64,000 bases of DNA. It comes from Spiractinospora alimapuensis. GTDB taxonomy: Bacteria > Actinomycetota > Actinomycetes > Streptosporangiales > Streptosporangiaceae. The notes below the pieces were generated by a model, which was not told where the DNA came from, searched no databases, and saw only the letters and a program-made list of their open reading frames with translations. Position numbers and translations under genes: made by a program. Shown one piece after another: positions 15,778-24,690 of the stretch. Position 1 is the stretch's first letter. Each line of letters starts with the position of its first letter. The stretch is taken from positions 5,728,010-5,792,009 of the forward strand of contig NZ_CP072467.1 of the NCBI RefSeq assembly GCF_018437505.1, read 5' to 3'.

Positions 15778-18138
15778 ATGAGCGACACGCACCGCGACCG
15801 GCGCACACTGCCGATCGCCGACGAGCGGCAGCCGGCCGCCACGTCGATCGACGTGCACGAGCAGGACCCTCCGCACGAACCGGTACGGCCGTTGCGGCCC
15901 CCGAACGGCGCGCCCAACGTGGTCCTCGTCCTCCTCGACGACATGGGCTTCGGGGCGCCGAGCGCGTTCGGCGGGCCATGTCAGACGCCCGCCGCCGACC
16001 GGCTCGCCGCCGGGGGACTGCGTTACACCCGATTCCACGTCACCGCGATCTGTTCTCCCACCCGCCAGTCGCTGCTCACCGGGCGGAACCACCACTCGGT
16101 GGGCATGGGCGTGACGACGGAGATGGCGAGCGCGGCGCCGGGTTACTCGGGGATTCGTCCCCGCAGCGCGGCCACCCTGGCCCAGACGCTCCGAGGCAAC
16201 GGCTACAACACGGCCGCCTTCGGCAAGTGGCACCAGACGCCCGCACGTGACGTGAGTCCCGCCGGCCCCTTCGACCGTTGGCCGACGGGGGAGGGGTTCG
16301 AGAAGTTCTACGGATTCCTCTGCGCGGAGATGAACCACTGGTACCCCGTCCTGTTCGATGGGACCGCGCCGTTCGAGCCGGAGCGCCGCCCCGAGGACGG
16401 CTACCACCTGTCCGAGGACCTGGTGGACCAGGCGATCGAGTGGGTCGACACCCAACGCACCCTCAAACCCGACGTCCCGTTCTTGGTCTACCTGCCGTTC
16501 GGCGCCACCCACGCGCCTTACCACGTGCCGCGCGAGTACCGGGACAAGTATCGGGGCGCGTTCGACCACGGCTGGGACCAGCAGCGGGAGATCACCCTCC
16601 GCAAGCAGAAGGACCTCGGTGTCATCCCGCCCGACGCCGAACTCGCGCCGTGGGCGGAGGGCGTCCCGCACTGGGACGAGCTCTCCGACGCCGAACGCCG
16701 GTCCTCGGCGGCGCTGATGGAGCTCTACGCCGGATTCGCCGAACACACCGACGTCCAGGTCGGGCGCCTCGTCGACGCCCTGGAGGCGAACGGCTCACTG
16801 GACGACACCCTGTTCATCTACATCCTCGGCGACAACGGGGCCTCGGGGGAGGGTGGCCTGGGCGGCACGCTCAACGAGCACCGATTCGCCAGCGGGATCC
16901 CCGACTCCGCGGAGTTCATCAATGCCCACGCCGAGGCGCTCGGCGACGAGACCACCCACGCGCACTATCCGGTCGGGTGGGCGCTGGCGATGAACACGCC
17001 CTACCAGTGGACCAAACAGGTCGCCTCCCACTTCGGTGGGACGCGCGACGGGATGATCGTGCACTGGCCGAACGGGATCTCGGAGCGTGGCGGGCTGCGC
17101 CACCAGTTCCACCACGTGATCGACGTGGTGCCCACGATCCTGGAAGCCGCCGGTATCCCGGAGCCGACCAGCGTGGACGGCGTCGCACAGCAGCCCATCG
17201 AGGGCACCAGCATGCTCTACAGCTTCGACGCCCCTGAGGCCCCCGACCGTCACCGCCTCCAGTACTTCGAGATGGTCGGTAACCGTGGCATCTACCACGA
17301 CGGCTGGATGGCGGTCACCCGACACGGCACTCCGTGGGAGATGGTGAGCACCGGACGCCGGTACTTCGACGACGACGTGTGGGAGCTGTACGACACCAAC
17401 GTCGACTGGACCCAGGCCCGCGACATCTCCGCCGAACACCCCGGCAAGCTCCACCAGCTCCAACAGCTCTTCCTCACCGAGGCCGCGCGCTACAACGTCT
17501 TCCCGCTGGACGACCGGATGACCGAACGCGAGAACCCGCGGGAGGCCGGTCGACTGGACCTGTTCGGGGACCGTCGTACGGTGACGTTCCACGGGCCGGG
17601 TCTGCGGCTCACCGAGGAGACGGCGCCGAACGTGAAGAACCGCTCACACACGCTCACCGCCCACGTCGAGGTCCCACGCGGAGGCGGCGAAGGGGTGCTG
17701 GTGGCCCAGGGGGGACGGTTCGGCGGCTGGTCACTGTACGTGCACGAGGGGTGCCCCCGGTACGCCTACAACTACTTCGGGCTGCACGTACACACCGTGG
17801 CGAGCGGGGAACGCCTGTCGCCCGGTGAACACGAGATCCAGATGGCCTTCGCCTACGACGGTGGCGGAGTGGGCCAGGGGGGAACCGCCACCCTGCTGGT
17901 CGACGGGGAGAAGGTCGCGGAGGGGCGCGTGGACGCCACGATCCCCTACTACTTCGCCTTCGACGAGACCTTCGACCTGGGCGTCGACCGAGCGTCTCCG
18001 GTCACCGACGACTACCGCACCGCCGACAACGAGTTCACCGGCACGCTGCGCTGGCTTCGGGTCGACCTCGGCGACGACCTGTGCAGCTCCAGCCAGAACG
18101 AGGACGAACGTGCACGATTCCGCGCCGCGCATGACTGA
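15778..18138 (+). CDS. Type I (formylglycine) sulfatase, large AtsA/AtsD-like
   Basis: Protein of 786 residues, much longer than a typical choline sulfatase (~500) and close to mycobacterial AtsA-type sulfatases. Metal-binding Asp54-Asp55 lie in VLLDDMGFG, and the sulfatase signature CSPTR begins at Cys92, which must be converted to formylglycine; ATLAQTLRGNGYNTAAFGKW follows. The last ~170 residues form an extra beta-rich domain. No signal peptide, so it is cytoplasmic and acts on an imported sulfate ester. GAGGAG precedes ATG 15778. It overlaps the FGE gene, its maturase, and follows a ChoX-like protein; choline-O-sulfate or another sulfated quaternary amine is a plausible substrate (inference). 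Confidence 0.92.
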   Translation: MSDTHRDRRTLPIADERQPAATSIDVHEQDPPHEPVRPLRPPNGAPNVVLVLLDDMGFGAPSAFGGPCQTPAADRLAAGGLRYTRFHVTAICSPTRQSLLTGRNHHSVGMGVTTEMASAAPGYSGIRPRSAATLAQTLRGNGYNTAAFGKWHQTPARDVSPAGPFDRWPTGEGFEKFYGFLCAEMNHWYPVLFDGTAPFEPERRPEDGYHLSEDLVDQAIEWVDTQRTLKPDVPFLVYLPFGATHAPYHVPREYRDKYRGAFDHGWDQQREITLRKQKDLGVIPPDAELAPWAEGVPHWDELSDAERRSSAALMELYAGFAEHTDVQVGRLVDALEANGSLDDTLFIYILGDNGASGEGGLGGTLNEHRFASGIPDSAEFINAHAEALGDETTHAHYPVGWALAMNTPYQWTKQVASHFGGTRDGMIVHWPNGISERGGLRHQFHHVIDVVPTILEAAGIPEPTSVDGVAQQPIEGTSMLYSFDAPEAPDRHRLQYFEMVGNRGIYHDGWMAVTRHGTPWEMVSTGRRYFDDDVWELYDTNVDWTQARDISAEHPGKLHQLQQLFLTEAARYNVFPLDDRMTERENPREAGRLDLFGDRRTVTFHGPGLRLTEETAPNVKNRSHTLTAHVEVPRGGGEGVLVAQGGRFGGWSLYVHEGCPRYAYNYFGLHVHTVASGERLSPGEHEIQMAFAYDGGGVGQGGTATLLVDGEKVAEGRVDATIPYYFAFDETFDLGVDRASPVTDDYRTADNEFTGTLRWLRVDLGDDLCSSSQNEDERARFRAAHD

Positions 18139-19066
18139 GGCCCGCCCCGGATGCTGCGCCCCGTCGGCGGGACGCGAGTCGACGTCGACGCCCGACCCGC
18201 CCGATCTCACTCCCGCCGGGGACGCGGCCAGGTCCAGTGTCGACCTGCCCACGATGGTGTCCCTCGCCGGAGGGGAGTTCCTCATGGGCAGTGAGGACGA
18301 GCGCGCCTATCCCGACGACGGAGAGGGGCCGGTTCGTCGTGAGGTCCTCGAACCGTTCCGGATCAGCGCCACGGCCGTCACCAACGCCCAGTTCGCCGCG
18401 TTCGTCACCGCCACCGGCCACCGGACCGACGCCGAGCGCTACGGCTGGTCCTTCGTGTTCGGCGGACTTCTTCCCGACGACTTCCCACCCACCCGAGGCG
18501 TGGTGAACGCCCCCTGGTGGCGCCAGGTCGAGGGCGCGGACTGGCGCCACCCAGCCGGGCCCTTCTCCGACGTGGACCGCGACGGCCTCGGCGACCATCC
18601 GGTGGTTCACGTCTCCTGGTCCGACGCGGCCGCGTACTGCGTCTGGGCGGGACTGCGGCTACCGACCGAGCGGGAGTGGGAGTTCGCGGCGCGCGGAGGT
18701 CTGGAAGGCCAGGCCTTTCCCTGGGGTGACGAGCTCGAACCCGGGGGAGAGCACCGGATGAACGTGTGGCAGGGGGTGTTCCCCCAGCAGAACACCGAGT
18801 CCGACGGCTGGTACGGCACCTGCCCCGCGCACGAGTACCCACCCAACGGTTTCGGGCTGTACAACATGACCGGCAACGTGTGGGAGTGGTGTCAGGACCG
18901 CTTCGAGGCGGGCCCACCCACGGCGGGCACCCGCCGCAGCGCCCGTGGCGGTTCCTACCTCTGCCATGACTCCTACTGTCGCCGATACCGTGTCAGCGCC
19001 CGCCAGGGGATCACCCCCGACTCCTCCATGGGCAACACCGGGTTCCGCTGCGCGGGGGACACCTGA
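18110..19066 (+). CDS. Formylglycine-generating enzyme (sulfatase maturase)
   Basis: Protein of ~318 residues of the SUMF1/FGE family (FGE-sulfatase domain, VSLAGGEFLMGS). The copper-binding active-site pair is visible as CHDSYC (Cys285, Cys290), preceded by ARGGSYL and followed by RYRVSARQG. It oxidises the CxPxR cysteine of the neighbouring sulfatase to formylglycine using oxygen. The start could be GTG 18110, which has GAGGA at good distance and overlaps the sulfatase gene by 29 bp, or ATG 18131 overlapping by 8 bp. The tight overlap ties the two products together. Confidence 0.94.
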   Translation: MHDSAPRMTEARPGCCAPSAGRESTSTPDPPDLTPAGDAARSSVDLPTMVSLAGGEFLMGSEDERAYPDDGEGPVRREVLEPFRISATAVTNAQFAAFVTATGHRTDAERYGWSFVFGGLLPDDFPPTRGVVNAPWWRQVEGADWRHPAGPFSDVDRDGLGDHPVVHVSWSDAAAYCVWAGLRLPTEREWEFAARGGLEGQAFPWGDELEPGGEHRMNVWQGVFPQQNTESDGWYGTCPAHEYPPNGFGLYNMTGNVWEWCQDRFEAGPPTAGTRRSARGGSYLCHDSYCRRYRVSARQGITPDSSMGNTGFRCAGDT

Positions 19067-19077
19067 ACATGGTCACG

Positions 19078-19109
19078 GGGTGGTGGGTGGCGTCGGGCGC
19101 CCACCACCC
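19078..19109 (+). terminator. Hairpin terminator after FGE gene
   Basis: Ten-bp stem GGGTGGTGGG / CCCACCACCC twelve bases after the FGE stop, with extra inner GGCG/CGCC pairing. Confidence 0.6.
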
Positions 19110-19664
19110 GTGACGGAGGCGCTTCGCCCACCGTCCGCCTGGCACCCCATGGGTGGTCGGGCGCCAGCCCGGACGGGGAGCGCCCCTACTCGGCGGGTCC
19201 GTCGGCCCGTGACCGACGGACCCGGCACTGGGGAGCCCGCCTCCCGTGCTTGGCCGCCCGCCCGCGCCGTACTCCAAGGCATCCTCCGCCGACTGTGATG
19301 AAGCCCGACCCACCAGCCACGCGCACCTCCCGTCGGGGCGGGCGGGATTCGAAGCGGAGGCGTACCCGCGCCGCTGACGATCTGTGGGGACGCCGACCGG
19401 CCGCGGGTTCGAGCGGCTAGTGGCGCCACGCCCCAGGGGATCGGGGGGCCACACTTATCCACCCGGGGAGGGGTGGTTTGACGGTGTCGCCGTGCAGGGG
19501 TGCGTCGAGAAGTCGTCGCCTGTCCCGCACCGTCCGCGCGATCGACCTCCTCGGCACACGGTTCCCGGGCACTGTCCGGCTGCCCGTCACCGCCCATGCC
19601 GTGCTCGCCTCGCCGATGGTCCGCCGGGCCCGGTCGCGTATGAGAGGCGTGAGCGTCGGACGGA
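19110..19664. other. Gene-free region between convergent genes
   Basis: About 555 GC-rich bases between the FGE terminator and the end of the LysR gene. Open frames here are low-complexity shadows without ribosome binding sites. Two TTCGA-containing stem-loops (around 19349 and 19405) recall T-arms but no tRNA can be folded. Confidence 0.4.
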
Positions 19665-20573
19665 TCAGGCCGGGTGGGCGCTGTCGTCGGTGTCGTCCGC
19701 CGGTGGCCAGGCCGACACGAGGTCGACGAAGGCCTGGGCCGCGGGTGACAACGGGCCCGGCGGCCAGACGAGCACACCGCGCCGGGCGAGGGGCGGGTCG
19801 AGGCGGACGACGACGGCGCCGAGTTCCGCCGCCTCCATCGCGAGGCGGCGGGGCAGCAGAGTCGCGCCGGCGCCGGCGATCACCAAGGGGATGATCGCGG
19901 CGCGGTGCGTGGTCTCCACCGCGATTCGCGGCGAGGTGCCGGTGAGCGCGAGCGCCCTGTCCAGCGCACTGCGGGTGGTGGTGCCGTGCGGGGTCGTGAC
20001 CAGGTCGAGCTCGGCGAGCGTGCTGAGTGGTAGCGGGTCCTCCGGTGGGGCGGCGGAGGGTGGGAGGACGGCGAGGACCTCCTGCCGCGGAAGGTCGAGC
20101 ACCCGCATACCGGCGGTGGGGATGCCGTGTTCGGTGAACCCGACCTCGCACTGCCCACGGCGGACCAGGTCGACGGTCGCCGCCGCGCTCTCCGCGTCGA
20201 GGATGCGGAACTCCACTCCGGGATGTTGGTTCCGGAACGCGCCCACGTAGGAGGCGAGCGGGTCGACCGCCAGGGTCGTGACGGCGGAGATGTCGAGCCG
20301 CCCGGAGACCAGGCCCGCCACCCGCTGCGCGGCCGTCTGCACCCGCATGAAGTCGTGCAACACCTGACGGGCCGGCCCCAGCAGAGCCTCGCCCACGGGG
20401 GTCAGCACCACCCCGCGGCCGATGCGGCGGAACAGGGGGGATCCCACCTCCCGCTCCAGGACCCCGATCGCGTAGGACAGTGAGGGCTGGGCGACGTGCA
20501 GGGAGTTGGCGGCACTGGTGATGCTGCCGTGGCTCGCGACCGCGAGGAAGTACTCCAGATGCTTACGTTCCAC
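19665..20573 (-). CDS. LysR-family transcriptional regulator
   Basis: Protein of 302 residues. Residues 1-60 are the winged HTH (LEYFLAVASHGSITSAANSL, then VAQPSLSYAIGVLEREVG); residues ~90-295 form the effector-binding domain (GRLDISAVTTLAVDPLASYV). The start is GTG 20573, supported by GAGGAAGG upstream; earlier in-frame starts would add a long basic tail with no family match. It is divergent from the TetR-P450 unit (228 bp gap). The target is unknown: it could act on that region or on the sulfatase genes, but LysR proteins most often regulate a divergent neighbour. Confidence 0.92.
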   Translation of the reverse strand: MERKHLEYFLAVASHGSITSAANSLHVAQPSLSYAIGVLEREVGSPLFRRIGRGVVLTPVGEALLGPARQVLHDFMRVQTAAQRVAGLVSGRLDISAVTTLAVDPLASYVGAFRNQHPGVEFRILDAESAAATVDLVRRGQCEVGFTEHGIPTAGMRVLDLPRQEVLAVLPPSAAPPEDPLPLSTLAELDLVTTPHGTTTRSALDRALALTGTSPRIAVETTHRAAIIPLVIAGAGATLLPRRLAMEAAELGAVVVRLDPPLARRGVLVWPPGPLSPAAQAFVDLVSAWPPADDTDDSAHPA

Positions 20574-20771
20574 GCGGCCTTCCTCACGATCGGGATGCGG
20601 GCGAACCGCATCGCACGCGCCGTCCGTTCTCCGCACCGCCCACGCTCGATCACGAGCACGCCCAGGTCCGGGCGCTGTCGTGTCCGGACACGGCGAAACA
20701 TACCTGATGGTCGGGCCGCTGAGGGACGCTGCCGCGTGGTGTCGACTCCGCGGAGGAGGACCCGGTTGATA

Positions 20772-20794
20772 AATTACAGTACTGTATTGTAATT
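20772..20794. promoter_or_regulatory. Nested palindrome, likely TetR operator
   Basis: AATTACA (20772-20778) and TGTAATT (20788-20794) are a perfect inverted repeat, and inside lies the 12-bp palindrome TACAGTACTGTA (20775-20786). It ends 7 bp before the TetR ATG, in an AT-rich patch unlike the GC-rich surroundings. Autoregulation by the TetR protein is the simplest reading. Confidence 0.7.
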
Positions 20795-20801
20795 TTTCTG
20801 T

Positions 20802-21425
20802 ATGACGCAGAAGGAACACCACCCTCCGCCCCACGCCGGCCGACCCCGTAGTACCGAGGCGGACGCGGCCATCCTCGAGGCCGCCGCCGACCTGTTGCTG
20901 GAGGAGGGGCTCGACGGCGTCAGTGTGGACCGGGTCGCCAGGCGGGCCGGCGTGAGCCGCCCGACCATCTACCGCCGTTACCCCGGGAAGACCGAGCTGC
21001 TCATCGCGGCGATTCACTGGGTGTACCGCTACCAGCCGGAGCAGGAACTGCCCGCGCCACGGGACTTGGAGGAGCTGCTCCGGTGGTGGGCGCTGGCGCT
21101 CGAGGGGCCGGAAAACGCCGGGATCCGCACGCTGACACTGCGGCTGTTGGGGGTGGGTCACGACCACCCCGAGTTCGCGGCCGCGTTCCGCGCCGTCAGT
21201 GTCGAGCCGCGCAACGCCATGGTCCGCGAGGTTCTCCTCCGCGAGCGGGACCGCGGTCGGTTTCCCGAGGACACCGACCTCGAGGTCGTCCGCAAACTAC
21301 TCGCCGGCGCCGTCCTGATGCATCTGACCACCAACCCCCACGGCAGCACGGTGGAGGAGGCCGAACGGTTCTTCCTCGCGGTGCTGCGGGAGACGCGTTT
21401 CCAGCCGCTCGGTGTCGACCACTGA
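20802..21425 (+). CDS. TetR-family regulator of the P450 operon
   Basis: Protein of 207 residues. The N-terminal HTH spans ~20-66 (LDGVSVDRVARRAGVSRPTI, YRRYPGK), followed by an all-helical ligand-binding domain of TetR_C type. No Shine-Dalgarno precedes ATG 20802 and the palindrome sits immediately upstream, so the transcript may be leaderless. The P450 and ferredoxin genes follow on the same strand 39 bp later, with a good GAAGGAG site, so it probably represses this operon and senses the P450 substrate or a related compound. Confidence 0.92.
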   Translation: MTQKEHHPPPHAGRPRSTEADAAILEAAADLLLEEGLDGVSVDRVARRAGVSRPTIYRRYPGKTELLIAAIHWVYRYQPEQELPAPRDLEELLRWWALALEGPENAGIRTLTLRLLGVGHDHPEFAAAFRAVSVEPRNAMVREVLLRERDRGRFPEDTDLEVVRKLLAGAVLMHLTTNPHGSTVEEAERFFLAVLRETRFQPLGVDH

Positions 21426-21464
21426 GCCACCGTCCGAAACCGCGAGCATCGAAGGAGCGTCACG

Positions 21465-22671
21465 ATGACCGAGACCACACCTGGGACGGCGCCACTGCCG
21501 ACGATCCGCCCCAATCCGTTCGACCCCCCGGAGGAACTCGCCCGCCTGCGCGACGAGAAGCCGATCAGCCGCCTGTCCTACTCCGACGGCCACGTCGGCT
21601 GGTTGGTGACGAGTCACACGTTGGTCCGCGAGGTCCTGGCGGACCAACGTTTCAGCGTCCGGGCCGACATACGGCACGATCCGTCTCCCGGCGCCGACCC
21701 CACTCCGGCGCGACCCGCCCCACGGGGGGTGTTCGTGGCGCACGACCCGCCGGAGCACACCCACTATCGCCGTCTGCTGACCGGCGAGTTCACCGTGCGC
21801 CGGATGCGACGGCTCACCGAACGCGTGGAGGAGATCACCAGCCACTACCTCGACGAGATGGAGCGACACGGGCCTCCGATCGATCTCGTGCGGGCGTTCG
21901 CGGCGCCGATCCCCGCCCTGGTGATCGGGGAACTCCTCGGCGTACCCGGCGACGCCGTGGACCGCTTCGAACGCGCCGTCGCGGCGGTGTTCCGGGTCGA
22001 CGCCACACGCGACGAAAAGATGCGGGCCTACACCGAGATGCACGGTCTCCTCGCCGGCCTCGTGGAGAACAAGCGCGCCGAGCCAACGGACGACCTGCTC
22101 AGCGGCCTGGTCGCCGGGGGTGAACTCGAGGACGACGAACTCGTCAACATCGCGTTCATGTTGCTGGGCGCGGGCCTGGACACCACCGCCAACATGCTCG
22201 GGCTCGGAACGATGCTGTTGCTGCGCCACCCCGACCAGGTCGCCCGGCTGCGACGATCCCGAACAGGCCCCCGCCGTCGTCGAGGAGCTACTCCGCTACC
22301 TGAGTGTCGTCCCCTACACCGTCCGCACCGCCCTGGAGGACCTGGACCTGGGAGGGGAGCGGGTCCGGGCGGGGGAGACGGTGACCGTGTCGATCGCGGC
22401 GGCCAACCGTGACCCCGAGCGGTTCGACGCGGCGGACACCCCGGACACCCAGCGCTCCACCAGCGGTCACCTCGCCTTCGGCCACGGCATCCACCAGTGC
22501 CTGGGCCAGCAGCTCGCCCGCGTGGAGATGCACGTCGCGTTCTCCGCCCTCTTCGCCCGATTCCCGACCCTGCGACTCGCCGTCCCCGAAGAGGAGGTGC
22601 CCACCCGGGACGAGATGGCGATCTACGGTGTGCACCGGCTGCCCGTCACGTGGGAGAGCGAGGCGCCATGA
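21465..22671 (+). pseudogene. Cytochrome P450, frameshifted near 22250
   Basis: The first ~262 codons (from ATG 21465) match a bacterial class I P450, including the I-helix [13 protein letters not shown]. At about 22246-22252 the reading continues only in the +1 frame ([17 protein letters not shown], and the haem motif [10 protein letters not shown]) up to stop 22669-22671. The expected junction RLR-DDPE needs two more bases, as if one CG of a CGCG run were lost. Without them the product loses the haem-binding cysteine. Either this is a real inactivating lesion or a sequencing/assembly error. The redox partner ferredoxin overlaps the stop as ATGA, as in intact P450 operons. Confidence 0.85.
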
Positions 22672-22865
22672 GGCTGCGGACCGACCGGGAGGTGTGCGTC
22701 GGGGCGGGGATGTGCGCGCTCACCGCCCCCGAGGTGTTCGACCAGGACACTGAGCACGGCCGCGTCGTCCTGCGCACCGAGGAGCCCCCGACGGACAGTC
22801 AGCTCGCCGCCCGCCGGGCCGCCGACCTCTGCCCGGCGGGAGCGATCACCGTCGCCCCCTCCTAG
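22668..22865 (+). CDS. [3Fe-4S] ferredoxin, P450 redox partner
   Basis: Protein of 65 residues of the small actinomycete ferredoxins linked to P450s. Cluster ligands are Cys10 and Cys16 (CVGAGMC) and Cys55 (LCPAGAI); the missing fourth cysteine, replaced by Ala13, indicates a [3Fe-4S] cluster. ATG 22668 overlaps the P450 stop. It would pass electrons from a ferredoxin reductase, not present here, to the P450. It remains intact although the P450 gene appears frameshifted. Confidence 0.92.
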   Translation: MRLRTDREVCVGAGMCALTAPEVFDQDTEHGRVVLRTEEPPTDSQLAARRAADLCPAGAITVAPS

Positions 22866-22928
22866 TCCGGCGGCGCGGGGCGAGTTCGGTCATGACCGTC
22901 ACATTCGTCTCCCGGCTGGTGTCCAACC

Positions 22929-22958
22929 GGTGACGCCCCCAATCACGGGGGTGTCACC
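22929..22958 (+). terminator. Hairpin terminator after P450-ferredoxin
   Basis: Inverted repeat GGTGACGCCCCC / GGGGGTGTCACC with one mismatch and a short loop, ~65 bp after the ferredoxin stop. Confidence 0.6.
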
Positions 22959-22990
22959 GATTTGTTCACTGGCCGAAGGAGCGCGCGATC

Positions 22991-23338
22991 ATGTCCGCCT
23001 ATGTCATCCTCACCCTCGTCGCCGCCGCGATGGTCGGGTTCTCCGCCGGGGCGCTGTACCTGAACGCCAGCGTGGTCACCGCGGGTCTGGTGCGGTACGG
23101 GGTTCCCCGCTCCTGGTGGCCCTGGCTCGCCACGGCGAAGGCGCTGGGCGCGGTCGGGTTGTTGGTCGGTCTCGCCGTTCCCGCCGTGGGAGTCGCGGCC
23201 GGGATCGGCCTGGTGCTCTACTTCACCGGCGCCGTGGCCACGATCGTGCGGGCCCGTGTGTTCACCCACGTTCCCGTGCCGCTTTTCTACGCGGCCCCGG
23301 TCGTCGCGGCACTCGCCCTGGGAGTGACCGCCACCTGA
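22991..23338 (+). CDS. DoxX-like small membrane protein
   Basis: Protein of 115 residues with four predicted transmembrane helices and the DoxX_2 pattern (ALYLNASVVTAGLVRYGVPR, WLATAKALGAVGLLVG). Members are integral membrane proteins of uncertain role, sometimes linked to redox or stress responses. GAAGGAG precedes ATG 22991. It stands alone; a weak hairpin follows its stop (~23337-23355). Confidence 0.82.
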   Translation: MSAYVILTLVAAAMVGFSAGALYLNASVVTAGLVRYGVPRSWWPWLATAKALGAVGLLVGLAVPAVGVAAGIGLVLYFTGAVATIVRARVFTHVPVPLFYAAPVVAALALGVTAT

Positions 23339-23396
23339 GTGCCGTTTCGGCGCTCTTCCCCGGACGTTCGCCCCTGCGGGGGTGCGGGAGCGCGCT

Positions 23397-23600
23397 ATGG
23401 TGACGCCTATGGACGACGACCCTGTGGTCCTCCCGCGCCCCCGGGGGTCGCTGGCGGACTGTGTGCGCCGAGGCCACGCCTACCGGCACCTGGAACTCGG
23501 GAACCCCCAAAGCTTCCGCCGGTGCGACCGCTGCGGCGCCCTCTCCCAAGCCAACCCCTGCGCCTGCGACGAGTGCGCCGAGTCCGACCGGACGGGATAA
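23397..23600 (+). CDS. Small zinc-ribbon-like hypothetical protein
   Basis: Protein of 67 residues from ATG 23397. The C-terminal half has FRRCDRCGALSQANPCACDE, with two CxxC/CxC knuckles, suggesting one zinc site. No family is recognised; many actinomycetes encode similar short proteins. It is alone and convergent with the PEBP gene. An in-frame ATG at 23409 is an alternative start. Coding status rests on the cysteine pattern and codon bias, so confidence is moderate. Confidence 0.5.
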   Translation: MVTPMDDDPVVLPRPRGSLADCVRRGHAYRHLELGNPQSFRRCDRCGALSQANPCACDECAESDRTG

Positions 23601-23638
23601 CCGCATCCGTTGAGAGGTCCGGGTCCCACAGGCCGCGC

Positions 23639-24097
23639 TCAGCGTTCGTACACGCCGACGACGCGGTTCTGTTCGATGACCGCGTCACCGTAGTCGTCGA
23701 GGAAGTCCCGCAGGGACGGGGTTCCCTCGACTGGGCGGCTCAGGGCGTACACCCAGAAGTAGTAGTGGTGGGGACCGTGTCCGGCCGGGGGGCGGGGTCC
23801 GCCGTACCCCTGGTCGCCGAATCCGTTGTCGCCGGGGCGGAAACGCGCGTCCGCGTCGGGGCCGATCTCGGTGGTGTCGGCGGGCACCCCGTACAACGTC
23901 CAGTGCGTGAATCCCCACGGGCGCGGGGCGTCGGGGTCGTGACACACGATCGCGAGTTCGGCGGTTCCCTCGGGGACGCCGGTGACACGGAGGCGGGGAG
24001 CGAGATTCTCCCGGTCGCGGGCGTGCCGGTCCGCCATCCGGCCGTCCGCGGGGACGTCCGGGCTGGTGATCGTCAGGTCCTTGATATTCAGAGCCAT
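23639..24097 (-). CDS. YbhB/YbcL-type Raf kinase inhibitor-like (PEBP) protein
   Basis: Protein of 152 residues with the phosphatidylethanolamine-binding protein fold: LAIVCHDPDAPRPWGFTHW with the conserved Asp-Pro-Asp-Ala-Pro, then GPRPPAGHGPHHYYFWVYAL with the conserved Gly-His region. Bacterial members are cytoplasmic and of unknown function. AAGGAGG precedes ATG 24097, an excellent site that excludes the longer frame. No operon partners. Confidence 0.93.
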   Translation of the reverse strand: MALNIKDLTITSPDVPADGRMADRHARDRENLAPRLRVTGVPEGTAELAIVCHDPDAPRPWGFTHWTLYGVPADTTEIGPDADARFRPGDNGFGDQGYGGPRPPAGHGPHHYYFWVYALSRPVEGTPSLRDFLDDYGDAVIEQNRVVGVYER

Positions 24098-24184
24098 GGG
24101 GGCCAACCTCCTTCGCCGCCCCAACCTAGCCCAGGGATCCCTTGGCCGTGGGCGGCGGCCCGGGGACGCCCAGGGCACTCCTGT

Positions 24185-24571
24185 TCAGCGGGCTGACTGG
24201 TGGGGCACCAGTCGGGTCGTGGTCGCGCGCGCCTGCGGAGTGACGACGGAGCCGACGATGTCCGGGGGATAGCGGTGATACTTCGCACGGTACGCCGCGT
24301 CGATCTCGTCGTCGATCGCGTGGTCGGCGTCGACGAGCGAGACGTCCTTCTCCAGACCGCCGACGTCGATGTGGGCCTCGTGGCGGTCCCGCGTGCCCTG
24401 GAACCAGCGCGCGGTCGGACCGTTGACGGCGCGCACGTACAGGTCGTCGCCGTGGCGCACCACCCACATGGTGGTCGGCCGACGCAGGGTGTCGTCGACC
24501 CGGAGCGACGCCAGGCGCAGCTCGTCGGTGTCGGCGATCCGGTCGATCTCGTCGCTGGTCCACGTGGCCAT
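24185..24571 (-). CDS. DUF2255 family protein
   Basis: Protein of 128 residues starting MATWTSDEIDRIADTDELRL and containing TMWVVRHGDDLYVRAVNG and WFQGTRDRHEAHI, the pattern of DUF2255, a small beta-barrel family distantly like flavin-binding split barrels. The function is unknown. CGGAGGAG precedes ATG 24571. It is followed by the PEBP gene on the same strand (87 bp gap) and preceded by the metal ATPase, but no functional link is apparent. Confidence 0.85.
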   Translation of the reverse strand: MATWTSDEIDRIADTDELRLASLRVDDTLRRPTTMWVVRHGDDLYVRAVNGPTARWFQGTRDRHEAHIDVGGLEKDVSLVDADHAIDDEIDAAYRAKYHRYPPDIVGSVVTPQARATTTRLVPHQSAR

Positions 24572-24690
24572 GGCGTCTCCTCCGCGTGTGGGGTCCCAGT
24601 GGGGCGGGACGGGTTCTCTCTTCCCCATGCCCGCTGACGGCCGGTCGCGCGTGATGGCCGTCTCCGTTCTCGGTAAAACCAGCCCCCGGG

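Noticed and set aside
15778-18138. Naming the sulfatase betC (choline sulfatase)
   Set aside because: It is far longer than BetC and resembles the AtsA/AtsD group; only context suggests a choline-type substrate.
19340-19430. TTCGA-containing stem-loops resembling tRNA T-arms
   Set aside because: No matching acceptor, D-arm or anticodon stem could be folded on either strand.
22246-22252. Programmed ribosomal frameshift in the P450 gene
   Set aside because: No slippery heptamer or downstream pseudoknot is apparent and P450 genes are not known to use recoding; a lesion or sequencing error is simpler.
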